The notes: generated by a model from the sequence alone, not told the origin. DNA of 64,000 nucleotides from Comamonadaceae bacterium (GCA_947375135.1 CANCER010000023.1:1-64000); one strand, 5' to 3'. Shown: positions 1 to 10,245, counted from the first letter of the stretch. Numbers and translations are program-made.

Positions 1-25
1 AAACAGCCGTTTACTCGGCTGTTTT
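1..25. terminator. Intrinsic terminator at window edge
   Basis: A hairpin with arms AACAGCCG and CGGCTGTT and a six-base loop is followed by a T run. It has the form of a rho-independent terminator for a gene lying left of the window, possibly working in both directions. That gene cannot be seen. Confidence 0.7.
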
Positions 26-50
26 TGCATCAAATGAAAATTTCTGCAAT

Positions 51-156
51 TTTTCTGAGAACCTACACTACCAGAAAATCCTTACTGGTCGCCTGAATCT
101 GGAAATTTCAAAGTCGTGAGAATATTTCAAAGACTTCTGAGAACCTACAGCACCAT
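51..156. repeat. Imperfect direct repeats upstream of pta
   Basis: The string ttctgagaacctaca occurs at 53-67 and again at 135-149, about 82 bases apart. Related AT-rich pieces (atttcaaag) at 104-112 and 124-132 lie between them. No open frame runs through. The copies could be a local duplication or binding sites in the pta leader; the sequence does not decide. Confidence 0.45.
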
Positions 157-263
157 GCCCGGTTAGATCAAGGGTTAACCCTAGGTTCGGCGTTATGATG
201 CATCGCACAATTTCCTTCTCCAGCGGTCTGGAGGATTGGCGATCTCAGCGGAGGCTTTCCCCC

Positions 264-2315
264 ATGCGCACGTATTTCGTTGCCGCGACACAACCCAATG
301 TCGGTCTTACCTCGGTGTCTCTCGGTCTGGTACGGGCGCTGCAACGGCGCGGGCTGAAGGTCGCGTTTGTCAAACCCGTCACCAAGCTCACACCGGAGAC
401 CGAGCCCTCGGTCCTGTTTGCGCGCAGCATCTGCAAGGTCGCCAACACACCGAACCCCCTGCCCATGGGCCTGGTGACCCAGTTTGTGACCAGCGGCAAG
501 AGCGATGAACTGCTGGAAGACATGGTCAGCCTGGTCATGTCCGCCAGCCATGACGCCGACGTGCTGGTGGTCGAAGGCATGCATGCCGACCCGAGCCGGT
601 CGTTCATCCCGCGCCTGTCGGCCGACATTGCCCGCAGCCTGCAGGCCGATGTGGTGCTGGTGGCCAGCGGTGCGGACGCCGAGGGCATAGACCAGACCCG
701 CCACATGATTGCGCAGGTGCGTCGCGCCGGACGCGAAGTGGTGGGCGTGATCTTCAACCGCACAACGGACGGCTTTGACGAAGAAGCCGTCGCCCCCCAA
801 CTGGAGGGTGTACCCATCTGGGGCGCGGTGGAAGACAACCCCGCACTGTCCCGGCCCCGCACCATCGACGTGGCGCGCCACCTGGGCGCCGAAGTCATGA
901 TTGAAGGCCAGATTGCCAGCCGGCGCGTGCGCGACACGGTGCTGGCCGCACGCTCGGTAACGGAAGTCATTGCGCGCCTGAAGCCGGGCACCCTGGTGAT
1001 TACCGCCGGTGACCGCGACGACGTCCTCTTGGCCACCGCGCTGGCGGAGAGCAATGGCATTGAACTGGCCGGCCTGGTGCTGACCCACAACAGCTTCATC
1101 GGCCCGCGCATCGCGCGTTTTGGCTCGCGCGCCTTCAACGGCGGCCTGCCGGTGTTGCGCACCGATGGCGACAGCTACGAGACCGCGTCGCGCATCAGCC
1201 GTTTGCCTTTGGCCGTGCCGCAGGACGATTCGGGCCGCATGGACGCTGTGGTCGATAGCGTGGCCGAGCAGCTCGACGGCGACGCCATCTGCGCCGGGCT
1301 GGAAGTGGCCCCGTCCACCCGCATGTCGCCCCCGTCCTTCCGTTACCAGCTGATCCAGAAGGCGCGCGCGGCCGACAAACGCATCGTGCTGCCCGAAGGC
1401 GAGGAGCCGCGCACCATTCGCGCCGCCGTCATCTGCACCCAGAAGGGCATTGCGCGCTGCGTGCTGCTGGGCAAGCGCAAGGTGATCCAGTCGGTCTGCG
1501 ACTCGCTGGGGCTTGAATTGCCTGCGGGCCTTGAAATCCTGGAGCCCGCTGACATCGCGGAACGCTTTGTCGCGCCCATGGTGGAGCTGCGCAAGGCCAA
1601 GGGCTTGACGCCGGGCCAGGCGCTGGTGGCGCTGGAAGACGCTGTGGTGCTGGGCACCATGATGCTGGCGGTGGACGAGGTGGACGGCCTGGTCAGCGGT
1701 GCGATTCACACCACAGCCAGCACGGTGCGCCCGGCCCTGCAGCTGATCCGCACGGCAGCAGGCTCGTCGATTGTGTCGTCCTGCTTTTTCATGCTCATGC
1801 CCGAGCAGGTGCTGGTGTATGGCGACTGCGCCATCAACCCCGACCCGACGGCCAAGGAGCTGGCGGAAATTGCCAAGCAGAGCGCCGACAGCGCGCGGGC
1901 CTTCGGCATAGACCCCAAGGTGGCCATGATCAGCTACAGCACCGGCGTCTCCGGCTCCGGTGACGATGTGGAGAAGGTGCGCGCCGCCACCGCGCTGGCC
2001 CGCACCCAGTGGCCCGGGCTGGTCATTGACGGCCCCATGCAATACGACGCCGCCACGGTGCGCGATGTGGCCGCCCAAAAGGCACCCGGCAGCGCCGTGG
2101 CAGGACAGGCCACGGTGTTTGTGTTCCCCGACCTCAACACCGGCAACACCACCTACAAGGCGGTGCAGCGTTCGGCCAATGTGGTGTCGGTGGGGCCCAT
2201 GCTGCAGGGCTTGCGCAAGCCGGTGAATGACTTGTCGCGCGGCGCCCTGGTCGACGACATCGTGTTCACCATCGCGCTGACCGCCATCCAGGCGCAGGCC
2301 ATGGCACAGGCCTGA
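264..2315 (+). CDS. pta: Phosphate acetyltransferase
   Basis: This enzyme interconverts acetyl-CoA and acetyl phosphate in the cytosol, paired with acetate kinase in acetate overflow and uptake. The 683-residue product has the long Pta layout: an N-terminal P-loop-like/DRTGG regulatory part (residues 1 to about 350) beginning MRTYFVAATQPNVGLTSVSL, then the catalytic PTA_PTB domain from about residue 355 (VLPEGEEPRTIRA, GLVSGAIHTTASTVRPALQ, near the C-terminus FPDLNTGNTTYKAVQR). An upstream ATG at 195 is in frame. I chose 264 because GCGGAGG lies 9 bases before it and because the family begins at this residue. No ackA is visible; it may lie left of the window. Confidence 0.95.
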   Translation: MRTYFVAATQPNVGLTSVSLGLVRALQRRGLKVAFVKPVTKLTPETEPSVLFARSICKVANTPNPLPMGLVTQFVTSGKSDELLEDMVSLVMSASHDADVLVVEGMHADPSRSFIPRLSADIARSLQADVVLVASGADAEGIDQTRHMIAQVRRAGREVVGVIFNRTTDGFDEEAVAPQLEGVPIWGAVEDNPALSRPRTIDVARHLGAEVMIEGQIASRRVRDTVLAARSVTEVIARLKPGTLVITAGDRDDVLLATALAESNGIELAGLVLTHNSFIGPRIARFGSRAFNGGLPVLRTDGDSYETASRISRLPLAVPQDDSGRMDAVVDSVAEQLDGDAICAGLEVAPSTRMSPPSFRYQLIQKARAADKRIVLPEGEEPRTIRAAVICTQKGIARCVLLGKRKVIQSVCDSLGLELPAGLEILEPADIAERFVAPMVELRKAKGLTPGQALVALEDAVVLGTMMLAVDEVDGLVSGAIHTTASTVRPALQLIRTAAGSSIVSSCFFMLMPEQVLVYGDCAINPDPTAKELAEIAKQSADSARAFGIDPKVAMISYSTGVSGSGDDVEKVRAATALARTQWPGLVIDGPMQYDAATVRDVAAQKAPGSAVAGQATVFVFPDLNTGNTTYKAVQRSANVVSVGPMLQGLRKPVNDLSRGALVDDIVFTIALTAIQAQAMAQA

Positions 2316-2393
2316 ACCGCATTCGGCACAGACCGGCAGGACCATGCCGCATTGGGCTTACCATGCACAACCACGCTCCTTCAATAAAGTCCC

Positions 2394-3026
2394 ATGGATC
2401 TCAAACCGCTGATCACCCTGCTGGCCATCGTGAACCCCTTGGCCATTGTTCCGTTCTTCATCCACTACACCCACGGCTTCTCTGCCGAACAAAAGCGCCA
2501 GACGATCATTGTTTCGTCGTTCACCACCTTCGTGGTGATTGCGGTGAGTGCCCTGGCCGGGCTGCAGATTCTGGAGTTCTTTGGCATCACGCTGGCCAGC
2601 TTCCAGGTGGGCGGCGGCATGCTGCTGCTGACCAGCGCACTCAACATGCTCAACGCCCAACCGGCCGAAGCCAAACCCAGCGCGCATGTGATGGAAGACG
2701 GCGCCGAGAAGGCCGCCCAAGGCTCCAGCATTGCCGTGGTGCCGCTGACCATTCCGCTGCTGACCGGCCCGGCCACCATGTCGACTGTGGTGATTTATGC
2801 CGACAAGGCCAAGACGCTGATGCAACTCAGCACCCTGGTGGGCTACGGCGTGGTGGTGGCCATCGCCACGCTGGTCTGCTTTCTGCTGGCCGGGCCGATT
2901 GCGCGGGTGCTGGGCAAAACCGGTATCAGCGTGATGACGCGGCTGATGGGTCTGATCCTGGCGGCGCTGGCGGTGGAGGTGATGTCGGACGGGCTGATCA
3001 AACTCTTTCCTGCACTGGGGCATTGA
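2394..3026 (+). CDS. MarC family integral membrane protein
   Basis: The 210-residue hydrophobic protein belongs to the MarC/UPF0056 family, with about six transmembrane helices. Family marks include the N-terminal ITLLAIVNPLAIVPFF segment and the central VPLTIPLLTGPATMSTVV block. The biochemical function of the family is unproven; MarC itself is not needed for multidrug resistance despite its name. A charged, Ala-rich loop (about residues 85-110) separates two three-helix halves. It follows pta by 78 bases on the same strand and could be co-transcribed with it. Confidence 0.85.
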   Translation: MDLKPLITLLAIVNPLAIVPFFIHYTHGFSAEQKRQTIIVSSFTTFVVIAVSALAGLQILEFFGITLASFQVGGGMLLLTSALNMLNAQPAEAKPSAHVMEDGAEKAAQGSSIAVVPLTIPLLTGPATMSTVVIYADKAKTLMQLSTLVGYGVVVAIATLVCFLLAGPIARVLGKTGISVMTRLMGLILAALAVEVMSDGLIKLFPALGH

Positions 3027-3089
3027 GCCCGGCTGCGTGGCGCATTTCCAAGTCTGTCTTTCCCCTCACTTTTCGTACCCCCTTATTCC

Positions 3090-4478
3090 ATGAACACCCT
3101 GCCCGATATCGAATTCTCCGAAGAGCTGATCCGCCGTTTTGACAAGCTCGGTCCCCGCTACACCTCGTACCCGACGGCGGACCGCTTCAACGCCGAATTC
3201 ACCGAGGCCAGCTACATCCACTACCTGGCGCAGCGCAACAACCCGGCCGCCACCAACCCGCCGCTGTCGATTTACGTGCACCTGCCGTTTTGCGAATCGC
3301 TGTGCTACTTTTGCGGCTGCAACAAGATCGTCACCAAGGACCGCACCCGCACCGCCGAATACCTGCGCTACCTGGCCAAGGAAATGGCGCTGGTGGCCCA
3401 GCACATCGGCCCGGACCGGCGCGCGTCCCAGCTGCACTTTGGCGGCGGCACGCCCACCTTCCTGACACCCGATGAGTTGCGCGAGCTAATGGACATGCTG
3501 CGCAGCCACTTCCACTTTTTGCCAGATGCCGAGCTGGGCATCGAGATCGACCCGCGTACCGTCAACGACGACACCATGGCCATGCTGGCCGGCCTGGGCT
3601 TTAACCGCACCAGCTTTGGCGTGCAGGACTTCGACCCGGCGGTGCAGCAGTCGGTCAACCGCATCCAGCCTTACGAGATGGTGGAAAAGGCCGTCACGGC
3701 CAGCCGCAAGTCGGGCTTTGAGTCCATCAACGCCGACCTGATCTACGGCCTGCCCAAGCAAAGCATGGCCAGCTTTGACCGCACGCTGGACCGCGTGATC
3801 GAGCTCGCACCCGAGCGCATTGCGCTCTACAACTACGCCCACCTGCCCAGCCGCTTCAGGGCCCAGCGCCTGATTGTGGAAGCCGAGTTGCCCAGCGCCG
3901 AGGAGCGGCTGCAGATCTTTTTGATGTCGGTGCACCGCCTGCTGGACGCCGGCTACATCTACATCGGCCTGGACCATTTTTCCAAGCCCGAAGACGAGTT
4001 GAACCTTGCCCGCATCGACAAGACCCTGCACCGCAACTTCCAGGGCTACACCACGCGTGCCGATTGCGATCTGATCGGCTTTGGCGTCTCGGCCATTGGC
4101 AAGGTGGGGCATTCGTACAGCCAGTCGGTGCGCACGCTCAAGGCCTACTACGAGCACCTGGATATCGACCAACTGCCGGTGGAAAAAGGCTACGCACTCA
4201 CCGACGACGACGTGCTGCGCCGCCAGGTCATCATGGAGCTGATGTGCAGCGGCCCGGTCAATTTTTCAGCCATCAACCAGGCGCACGGCATTGACTTCAA
4301 AAGCTACTTTGCCGATGAACTGCTGCAGCTCCAGCAGTATGAAGAGGCCGGCCTGATCGTGGTGGACGACGAGCGCATTTCCGTCACACCCAAGGGGCGC
4401 ATGTTTGTGCGCGCCTCGGGCATGGTGTTTGACAAGCACCTGGCGCAATCCACGGCCAAGTTCTCCAAGCTGATTTAA
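3090..4478 (+). CDS. hemN: Oxygen-independent coproporphyrinogen III oxidase
   Basis: HemN is a radical-SAM enzyme that decarboxylates coproporphyrinogen III to protoporphyrinogen IX when oxygen is short, giving anaerobic haem synthesis. The 462-residue protein has the HemN cysteine pattern CxxxCxxCxC at residues 68, 72, 75 and 77 (CESLCYFCGC), followed by the glycine-rich LHFGGGTPTFL motif. The N-terminal LGPRYTSYPTADRF block is typical of true HemN rather than of HemW-like proteins. Length matches the family (about 455-460). No clear FNR palindrome is visible in the short upstream gap. The gene converges on the sensor-kinase gene at 4523. Confidence 0.95.
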   Translation: MNTLPDIEFSEELIRRFDKLGPRYTSYPTADRFNAEFTEASYIHYLAQRNNPAATNPPLSIYVHLPFCESLCYFCGCNKIVTKDRTRTAEYLRYLAKEMALVAQHIGPDRRASQLHFGGGTPTFLTPDELRELMDMLRSHFHFLPDAELGIEIDPRTVNDDTMAMLAGLGFNRTSFGVQDFDPAVQQSVNRIQPYEMVEKAVTASRKSGFESINADLIYGLPKQSMASFDRTLDRVIELAPERIALYNYAHLPSRFRAQRLIVEAELPSAEERLQIFLMSVHRLLDAGYIYIGLDHFSKPEDELNLARIDKTLHRNFQGYTTRADCDLIGFGVSAIGKVGHSYSQSVRTLKAYYEHLDIDQLPVEKGYALTDDDVLRRQVIMELMCSGPVNFSAINQAHGIDFKSYFADELLQLQQYEEAGLIVVDDERISVTPKGRMFVRASGMVFDKHLAQSTAKFSKLI

Positions 4479-4522
4479 CCGTCGGCCGGCAGCCCATGCG
4501 CCAATGGGACCGGCACACTGCA

Positions 4523-7500
4523 TCACATTGGATCGGACTCCGCACAAAAGCGTTCAATCATTGCCAACAAATCCCCGACCACAACCGGCTTTGGCAAATG
4601 CGCATCCATTCCGGCTTCCATGCACTGGTCCTTGTCTTCCTCGCGCGCGTTGGCTGTCACGCCGATGATGGGCGTTCGCTGGCCTGCTGCCTCCTGGGCT
4701 CTGATCAGCTGCGTAGCTTCCAGACCGCCCATCACCGGCATCTGTACATCCATCAAAATCAGATCCCAGGCCGATGTCGCACACTGTTCCACGGCCAGCG
4801 CACCATTCGCGGCAATGGTGACGGAGTGACCGGCGCGCTTCAAAATGGTGGACATCATCATCTGATTGATGGGATGGTCCTCTACGAGCAGCACCCTGAG
4901 ATGGCGCATTGCAGACGGTTCGCGCTGCACGGTTGTCACCGTTGCGGCTGGAGCGGGAACTGGAACTGGAATAACCAACGGTGCCGGCAAGTCCGGCTCA
5001 CGGGTAAGCCGCACGCTGAAATAGAAGGTGCTTCCCTTGCCCTGCGTACTCTCCACCCTGATGCGGCCCCCCATGAGTTCCACCAGACTCGCACTGATTG
5101 CCAATCCCAGGCCGGTGCCCCCATAACTTCGGGTTGTTGAAGCATCGGCCTGCGAGAAGGCATCAAAGATCGACTTCAATTTTTCAGGCGCGATACCAAT
5201 GCCGGAATCCGCTACCGAAAAATGGGCCTCTACGCCTTTTTCGCCCACGGCAGAAAGGTACAGCGATACCGTTACCTCCCCCGCGCTTGTGAATTTGATG
5301 GCGTTGTCGCACAGATTGGATAGCACCTGTCGCAGGCGACCGGGATCGCCAATCAGACGCTCGGGCAAATCCTGTGGAACGTCCAAGTGCAAAACGAGGT
5401 GCTTTTCTTTGGCCCGTACCTGGATGCCTTGGAGCGTGTCACTGACCAACTGCCCCATGTCAAACGCAATGGATTCGAGTTCGATCTTGCCAGCCTCAAT
5501 TTTGGAAAAATCCAGAATTCTGTTGAGAATCACCAAAAGCGATGCCGCTGACGTTTTGACGGCTTCCAGATAACTGCGCTGTGAGTCCGTCAAGGCCGTA
5601 TCGAGTGTCACATCCGTCATGCCCATGATGCCATTCATGGGGGTTCGAATTTCGTGGCTCATGTTCGCCAGAAATTGCGACTTCGCCTGATTGGCACTGG
5701 CAGCACGCTGTTCGGCCTGTTTGCGCTGCTCCAGCGCCACGTAGAGATCAGCGAGTCGCTGCTCCAGGCTGCGCTGGGCCAGTTCCACCTGATTTCGTGC
5801 GCCGATCAGCCCTTCGCGGGCATCGTCAATACTGTGCGCTGCGCCGGCAATCTCCGCCTGCAAAGTATTGAAACTCTGGGCCATTTCGCCCAGTTCGTCG
5901 CGGCTGTTTATTCTCACGGGCTTGCGGTCGACACGTGCGTGCGCCTCGTCAAGACGCCCTTCACCCAGAGCGCGCATTGCGCGCGTGAAGTCGGACACCG
6001 TTCCGCGTGCGAGTCGTTGTGCAGCGGATGCCACCTCCACCGCAGAGTGCGCAATCATCCCCGGCAAAATCAGGCCTACGCTGATCGTGAGCATTGCCAC
6101 CGCAACGAAAACGTCCTCCAAAACGCTGACCAATGCGCTATTGCCTTTGGGCACGTTGTCGACCGCCAACAAATACCCTGCGCCATCGAGCACCAGTACC
6201 AACAACATGGCACCGGTGAGCTTGATATGCAGCGAGGGTGTCACCCCGGCCAAGCCCAGTTTGCGTCGGTCTGAATACTTTCGAATGGCGTAAAGAACAG
6301 CCCCGGAATAGGCGAACGCCAAGCCGAAGAGCACCGTGGGCAGGCCAAACTGCTGAAATCCCAGCACACACGAAATGGCCCACACCATGGCCGCCAAAAG
6401 CCCCAGCAAAATGGTGCCGCGCGGCGCCCGGTAGGGGCGCGCTATATCCGGCTGGTCCCGCCGCAGCAACCATACCGCCACGCTGGGCAATGCGATGCCG
6501 ATGAGGTAGGTAAAGTTGGCCGCCGCAATCAGCCAGATCGGGTCGCCGATCAGCAAAAAGAAGATGGACATGGCCGCCGTAATGAACGTGGCGGCCCATG
6601 GCGCATCCGTGGAGGAACGCCGCGCCAGAAATGCGGGAACCAGTCCGTCTTCAGCCAGCTGCGCCAGGGTGCGTGAGGCGCCGGCCAGCGGCTGTATGGT
6701 GCCGTGGAACATGTTGAGCATCATGAACCAGATGGCCGCCGCCTTGGCCCCGGCGCCCAACAATGGCGCAAATGTGGGACCCAACTCCAGCGCCAAGTCC
6801 TTGCCCAGGGGTTCAGCGCCTAACGCGCCAAGCCAGACCACCGGCAACACAATGAAATACACCGAGGCCATGACTGCGGCGGCAAACATGGCGCGCGGCA
6901 CGTTGCGCTGCGGGTCGCGCGTTTCGCCGACATGGCATGCCGCAGCTTCGAACGCCGGCGCAGCAAAACCTATCAGGTAGAGGCCCGCCATGAGGCTGGT
7001 GATCTCGCCAAAAAAGCCGGGGAAAGGGGTGGTCAAATGAAAGTCAAAGGCCCGCTGCCAATCCACAGTGCCTGAAAAAATGGGAACAAAACCGGACAGG
7101 AACGCGAGGATTGCGGACACCGCCGCAATCGGTGTTGTCATGCGAGACACCCACTTCACACCCATCAGGTTCACGCCCATGAAGAAGAGTACCAGGCCCG
7201 CGGCCAGTGCATCGACTGACACGCCGGGCAAGTACCAGCTTTGGATTGCCGCAGCAGACAACAGGGCAGTCAGCCCGCAAGTAGGTACCCAACCCCACCA
7301 ATAGCATGTGCCGGCGAGATTGGCCAGCACAGGCGCGTAAGGCCGGAACGCTTCGCTGCACGTTGCGGCAATGCCGCCTACCCGGTTGGGCCAGATCAAT
7401 ACCAATTCAGTCCAGCCGGGCGCCGCGGCCCAGCTCAGCAACAGGCCCAGGGCCAACAGCGGAACGGCTGCACTGCCCTGACCCAGAATGTCACCCTGTC

Positions 7501-7663
7501 CTGCAAAAAGTGCGGCAATAAGAAACAGGCTCTGGTTACTTCCCCCCATTGCCAGTGCCGTGGTACCTATCCATCCCAGCGTTCTCGGATGCTCCACCGT
7601 GGTGTTGGGCATTTCGGGCGTCTGGTGCAGAGGTGGCTCTGCGTTTAAAAAGGCGTCTGCCAT
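4523..7663 (-). CDS. Amino-acid permease / hybrid histidine kinase fusion
   Basis: This 1046-residue protein joins an APC-superfamily permease to a hybrid sensor kinase. Residues about 25-470 form a permease-like block of roughly twelve membrane helices. Two more helices (about 482-500 and 515-538) lead into a HAMP-like segment with [11 protein letters not shown] (about 585-600), a coiled coil, a HisKA domain with the phospho-acceptor H670 in [11 protein letters not shown], an ATPase domain ([16 protein letters not shown]), a proline-rich linker, and a receiver domain with phospho-Asp D972 (LILMDVQMP) and K1025. An in-frame TTG at 7738 exists, but ATG at 7663 has AGGAGG ten bases upstream. 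The likely role is sensing transport or binding of an amino acid or amine, by analogy with SSS-transporter kinases such as CbrA and CrbS. The ligand and target are unknown, and no partner regulator is adjacent. Confidence 0.88.
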   Translation of the reverse strand: MADAFLNAEPPLHQTPEMPNTTVEHPRTLGWIGTTALAMGGSNQSLFLIAALFAGQGDILGQGSAAVPLLALGLLLSWAAAPGWTELVLIWPNRVGGIAATCSEAFRPYAPVLANLAGTCYWWGWVPTCGLTALLSAAAIQSWYLPGVSVDALAAGLVLFFMGVNLMGVKWVSRMTTPIAAVSAILAFLSGFVPIFSGTVDWQRAFDFHLTTPFPGFFGEITSLMAGLYLIGFAAPAFEAAACHVGETRDPQRNVPRAMFAAAVMASVYFIVLPVVWLGALGAEPLGKDLALELGPTFAPLLGAGAKAAAIWFMMLNMFHGTIQPLAGASRTLAQLAEDGLVPAFLARRSSTDAPWAATFITAAMSIFFLLIGDPIWLIAAANFTYLIGIALPSVAVWLLRRDQPDIARPYRAPRGTILLGLLAAMVWAISCVLGFQQFGLPTVLFGLAFAYSGAVLYAIRKYSDRRKLGLAGVTPSLHIKLTGAMLLVLVLDGAGYLLAVDNVPKGNSALVSVLEDVFVAVAMLTISVGLILPGMIAHSAVEVASAAQRLARGTVSDFTRAMRALGEGRLDEAHARVDRKPVRINSRDELGEMAQSFNTLQAEIAGAAHSIDDAREGLIGARNQVELAQRSLEQRLADLYVALEQRKQAEQRAASANQAKSQFLANMSHEIRTPMNGIMGMTDVTLDTALTDSQRSYLEAVKTSAASLLVILNRILDFSKIEAGKIELESIAFDMGQLVSDTLQGIQVRAKEKHLVLHLDVPQDLPERLIGDPGRLRQVLSNLCDNAIKFTSAGEVTVSLYLSAVGEKGVEAHFSVADSGIGIAPEKLKSIFDAFSQADASTTRSYGGTGLGLAISASLVELMGGRIRVESTQGKGSTFYFSVRLTREPDLPAPLVIPVPVPAPAATVTTVQREPSAMRHLRVLLVEDHPINQMMMSTILKRAGHSVTIAANGALAVEQCATSAWDLILMDVQMPVMGGLEATQLIRAQEAAGQRTPIIGVTANAREEDKDQCMEAGMDAHLPKPVVVGDLLAMIERFCAESDPM

Positions 7664-8157
7664 GGTACGTTTTCCTCCTGCGGACGCGTAAAACTTGCGT
7701 TCAGTCGATTGATTGAAGTGCGCCCCCGAACAAGTCAATTTAGCATGAAAAATTTGAGCTGCCTTTCACTTTTTTACCGTGCTAACCCTTCCATCGGAAC
7801 TGCCCGTGTGGCGAGAAATACAGAGCGCAATCGTTCGCCAAACGCTTCCCAAGGACCGCTGCACCGGCCCTGTACGGGATGGGAGCCGATGGCAATCCAG
7901 TAGCGCCTGGATCCAAGGCGCGTACTTTGGCCGGCAAAGGGGGCTAACTGTGAATGAAGAGAACCCTTTGCCAGCGACGTGAATACGGCGGTTGTCGGCA
8001 GCAACGCCAGCGTATTGCTACATTGGGCTGGCATACGCAAGCCAACAACGACCGGATTCACCGTGACCACGCCCATGAAAGAACAAAGCCCCCTGGCCTG
8101 GACTATGGCTTTTGCTGCATGAAGGCCGGTCAATGGGCCGCACTGGAGACCTTTTCT
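7664..8157. other. Divergent intergenic region, no convincing gene
   Basis: These 494 bases separate the leftward kinase gene from the rightward cupin gene and must hold both promoters. A 119-codon minus-strand frame (7774-8133) is open, but it has no recognisable domain or ribosome site. The part next to the kinase start is AT-richer than its surroundings. I see no hairpin terminator or clear operator. Confidence 0.5.
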
Positions 8158-8823
8158 ATGAACACCCGCATTGTGAATGCTGACCTGTCGCAGCGCTGTG
8201 TTGTCGATGGCAACACCCTGCCTTGGCAGCCGTCCCCGTCACCACTGGTTCAGCGCAGACTTTTGGAGCGGGATGGCGGTGAGGTCGCCCGCGCTACTTC
8301 CATCGTGCGATATGAAGCGGGCGCGAAGTTCAATTTGCATGCGCATGAACTGGGGGAAGAAATTCTGGTGCTCGATGGAACTTTGAGCGACGCGTTCGGC
8401 GACTACGGGCCAGGCACCTATGTGAAAAATCCCCCGGGTTCCAGCCATGCGCCTTTTTCTGAGGGCGGGTGCACCTTGCTTGTGAAACTTCGGCACCTTT
8501 CACCCGATGACAGCCAGAGGGTGGTGGTCCACACCCGTCAATCGTCCTGGTTCCGTGGAATGGTAGAGGGGCTAACGGTGATGCCACTGTCTGAATTCGG
8601 GACCCAACACACCGCCATGGTTCGATGGGCACCTGAAACTTATTTCAATCCCCACCGGCATTACGGTGGCGAGGAAATTTATGTGGTCGAAGGCGTTTTT
8701 TCCGACGAGCATGGAAGCTACCGCCAAGGAAGCTGGATTCGCAGTCCCCACCTCAGCCAACACAAGCCGTTCAGCGTCGAGGGCTGTTTAATCTTTGTCA
8801 AAACGGGGCACCTTCTCGGCTGA
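8158..8823 (+). CDS. Double-cupin protein, ChrR-like
   Basis: The 221-residue product contains two cupin barrels. The first carries HAHELGEEILVLDG (about residues 60-75) and the second HRHYGGEEIYVVEG (about 163-177). Both keep the His-x-His...Glu pattern that binds a metal. The arrangement resembles the cupin part of ChrR/anti-ECF sigma proteins, but there is no N-terminal zinc-binding domain and no sigma factor nearby, so an anti-sigma role is not supported. The start at 8158 follows a GGAG at 8145. In-frame upstream codons to 7954 lack family similarity and were excluded. Confidence 0.75.
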   Translation: MNTRIVNADLSQRCVVDGNTLPWQPSPSPLVQRRLLERDGGEVARATSIVRYEAGAKFNLHAHELGEEILVLDGTLSDAFGDYGPGTYVKNPPGSSHAPFSEGGCTLLVKLRHLSPDDSQRVVVHTRQSSWFRGMVEGLTVMPLSEFGTQHTAMVRWAPETYFNPHRHYGGEEIYVVEGVFSDEHGSYRQGSWIRSPHLSQHKPFSVEGCLIFVKTGHLLG

Positions 8824-8868
8824 ACCTGCACGGACGCCTTCTTGAAGGTGTCTCCATCGGCTGAAAAG

Positions 8869-8893
8869 GAAACCGGGCCACAGCCCGGCTTCT
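8869..8893. terminator. Bidirectional hairpin terminator
   Basis: CCGGGC and GCCCGG arms around a four-base loop lie between the convergent cupin and CHRD genes. Flanking AAA and TT bases lengthen the stem. On the minus strand it ends in GGTTTCC. It probably serves both genes. Confidence 0.65.
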
Positions 8894-8901
8894 GCATGCT
8901 G

Positions 8902-9345
8902 CTACTGGGCTGGCATCACCTGACCGCGCAGCTCACCACCCGGATTGGCGCCGGTGTGCAAGTTGACATACCACTTACCAGCCATCACATCTGCGGCCTG
9001 AGCGGCCGTCAGGGTCGCCGATCCCTTGATCGGGCTCTCCACGCTTCCAGTGAAGCCCAGCGCCACACCGGCATTCGCTCCAGCGGCAGCAGGGCCGTGG
9101 AAGTGGCCCGCTTTCACGGGACCTGTCAGGCCTGCATAGGTCACAGTCCAAGTCAGCACATTGGATTGTTTGTCCAAACTGGCGTCGAGCGCGCCTGTAC
9201 CGGTACTGGCGTTGGCCGGCACCTCGTTGGCACTGGACAGACTTGCACGCAAGGCGGTCGTGTTGTTCGCCATCATCGAGCCACAGGCACTCAAGCCCAG
9301 CGCAGCAGTGATCACGCTGAGGGATAAGAAGGTTCGGGTTTTCAT
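8902..9345 (-). CDS. CHRD-domain lipoprotein
   Basis: The 147-residue protein starts MKTRTFLSLSVITAALGLSACGS, a lipoprotein signal with lipobox LSAC, so it is predicted to be lipid-anchored in the envelope. The mature part is a CHRD domain (first named from chordin): LSSANEVPA, the central VKAGHFHGPA, and the C-terminal WYVNLHTGANPGGELRGQV are its signatures. The function in bacteria is not established. ATG 9345 was chosen over a 31-codon upstream extension because the signal peptide begins there and AAGGAA lies just upstream. Confidence 0.85.
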   Translation of the reverse strand: MKTRTFLSLSVITAALGLSACGSMMANNTTALRASLSSANEVPANASTGTGALDASLDKQSNVLTWTVTYAGLTGPVKAGHFHGPAAAGANAGVALGFTGSVESPIKGSATLTAAQAADVMAGKWYVNLHTGANPGGELRGQVMPAQ

Positions 9346-9742
9346 CAGGGTCAGTTCCTTGGGGTGGTTGAAAAATCTAAAGAAAATCACCGCCCGGTGA
9401 ACCACTGGGCAAACGACATTCCGTAGGCGGGAGATCAAAAAAGCAAAACCGGGATATCCGTTGGGTATTTAAGGACGCGCACCAGCGCGCACCTGTCTAT
9501 CCTGGAATAGGCTGGCATCAGTTTTTATCCCATCGGCACTGTCCTTGCGCGCGGCGGGTCATTCGGGCACCCGCCACTGCCATGTGTCCTCCCCGCATGC
9601 CGCTCGGCGGTGACCCCTGCGACGGAGTTCAAGCCCGTCTTTTTCTGCACCTTAAACCAGGTCCGCTGGCGGATTTCCAGCGCAATCAAACACCATGGTT
9701 GCATCGTTCGGCAGTTCTCTTGCGGTGTGGAATGCACGCTGT
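9346..9742. other. Intergenic region without a supported gene
   Basis: These 397 bases lie between the CHRD gene and the DUF2237 gene, both on the minus strand. They should contain the CHRD promoter. A small GC-rich hairpin (GGCGGGT ... ACCCGCC, 9553-9575) lies in the middle without a T run. No reading frame here resembles a known protein. Confidence 0.5.
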
Positions 9743-10105
9743 CTAGCTGAGCGCGTGGTCTTGAAGCTGTTGCAGCGTGATCATTTCCAAGGCCTTTGCG
9801 TGTGTTGCCTCCATGTGAAGAGGCGGTGCAAACCCAGCCTCCAGTGCCTCCAGCCAGCGCATCGCACAAAGGCACCATCTGTCGCCCGGTTTCAATCCCG
9901 CAAAACGGCTCTCGGGGCGCGGTGTCATCAGGTCGTTGCCACGCGATCGCGAAAAGGCCAGGAATTCGGCTGTCATTTGGGTACACACGACATGGGTGCC
10001 TTGGTCCTGTGCATTGGTGTTGCAGCAGCCATCGCGAAAAAAACCTGTAACGGGGTCAAAAGAGCAGGCCCGCAGCGGGGTGCCCAATACATTGAATGCA
10101 GTCAT
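9743..10105 (-). CDS. DUF2237 family protein
   Basis: The 120-residue protein is a compact member of the DUF2237 family. It shows the block NVLGTPLRACSFDPVTGFFR followed by DGCCNT, then MTAEFLAFSRSRGNDLMTPRP, GLKPGDRWCLCAMRW and the C-terminal EATHAKALE. The conserved cysteines (GCC, CLC) are present. Length matches the family, whose function is unknown. It is transcribed away from the DUF427 gene, across a 140-base divergent gap. Confidence 0.85.
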   Translation of the reverse strand: MTAFNVLGTPLRACSFDPVTGFFRDGCCNTNAQDQGTHVVCTQMTAEFLAFSRSRGNDLMTPRPESRFAGLKPGDRWCLCAMRWLEALEAGFAPPLHMEATHAKALEMITLQQLQDHALS

Positions 10106-10245
10106 TTTTTACACGTGTCTTTTGTGATCCCGGGGGACTTGGGTTGGGTTGGTGCGCCTGGAACAGGTTTTAGGGTGTGGCAGGCTGTGATGGAATGCTA
10201 ACGTCGCGCGTATGGATATAAATTTTGCAAGGAGTACGGATACCA

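Noticed and set aside
168-2345. 725-codon open frame antisense to pta
   Set aside because: It mirrors pta codon for codon and its composition (His, Gly, Arg, Gln rich) is that of an antisense shadow of GC-rich coding DNA. No domain is recognisable.
7774-8133. 119-codon minus-strand frame in the kinase-cupin gap
   Set aside because: It has no ribosome site, no recognisable domain and lies where two divergent promoters are expected.
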